Shown here in pieces: positions 63,701-64,000 of a stretch of 64,000 bases of DNA. Within the stretch, counting starts at the first letter, position 1, and each line of letters opens with the position of its first letter. Below the pieces are notes generated by a model. The model saw only the letters and a list, made by a program, of their open reading frames with translations. It was not told where the DNA came from and searched no databases. Source of the DNA: Atherix ibis (lineage: Eukaryota; Arthropoda; Insecta; Diptera; Athericidae); the NCBI GenBank assembly GCA_958298945.1, contig OY282609.1:33887212-33951211 (forward strand), written 5' to 3'. Both the position numbers and the translations under genes were made by a program.

Positions 63701-64000
63701 GAGCAAAAAGGAATTTTAACATGTTGAAATATATTTTTGATCGTGCAAACGGTTCATGATTTTTTTTTATTGGTGAATTCTCTAGTTGATCGCTACTGTT
63801 CTTATTTTATTTACTCTGTATTATAAGTGACTTTACATTAATTGATTAATTTTGATTAAAATCAAACGGTTTATTTATTTTGGTACACATTTAATTCACC
63901 ATATTATTTTCGACAACAATATTTCATATAGAAAATCTACATTATTTATATTTTATACAATGTTATTTTTCATTTTTAGAATCAGCATTTTCATTTTTAA

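Larger units (their letters stand above)
61455..64000. other. AT-rich DNA, no recognised gene
   Basis: No coding exon was recognised to the end of the window. It contains the perfect palindrome at 61793-61848 and the 65-bp direct repeat at 63565, both listed separately. Confidence 0.45.

Overview
This is an AT-rich, intron-containing insect nuclear sequence, almost certainly from a fly (Diptera). It carries four conserved protein-coding genes in the order Gliotactin (+), Mtr4 helicase (-), complex I B17 subunit (+), Cyclin E (+). From memory, the Drosophila homologues lie close together in the Adh region of chromosome 2L, so this looks like retained microsynteny. Many mariner-family transposons and Jockey/R1-type LINE relics support an insect host. 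The species cannot be named from the sequence.

Layout. 1-5.6 kb is a transposon graveyard: a Jockey-type reverse transcriptase piece, at least three mariner relics and a second LINE scrap. 5.65-10.77 kb is Gliotactin in six exons; its last intron holds a complete-length but broken mariner with intact target-site duplications. 11.7-12.8 kb is another mariner. 12.8-17.1 kb is AT-rich and gene-free. 17.13-20.30 kb is Mtr4 in three exons. A Jockey-like LINE relic sits near 21-22.3 kb. 22.73-23.37 kb is the B17 subunit. 26.55-39.77 kb is Cyclin E in seven coding exons. Its introns hold two related mariner derivatives, a 154-bp satellite of eleven units and a dispersed non-coding repeat also found at 16.8 kb.

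From 39.8 kb to the end no conserved gene is recognised. There are more mariners (42.1, 46.8, 53.7 and 60.3 kb), duplicated R1-type LINE fragments (43.5-45.2 kb) and a Ty3-type LTR element relic carrying a 12-bp minisatellite (56.9-58.5 kb). A probable unrecognised gene for a small secreted cysteine-rich protein has a signal-peptide exon at 52.57 kb and a candidate last exon at 56.2 kb. A coding-like stretch in two frames lies at 50.55-50.94 kb.

The four conserved genes do unrelated jobs: a tricellular septate-junction protein, the nuclear exosome helicase, a mitochondrial respiratory subunit and the G1/S cyclin. Exon boundaries were inferred by hand from GT/AG sites and reading-frame continuity. 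All four joined coding sequences come out as whole numbers of codons with no internal stops.
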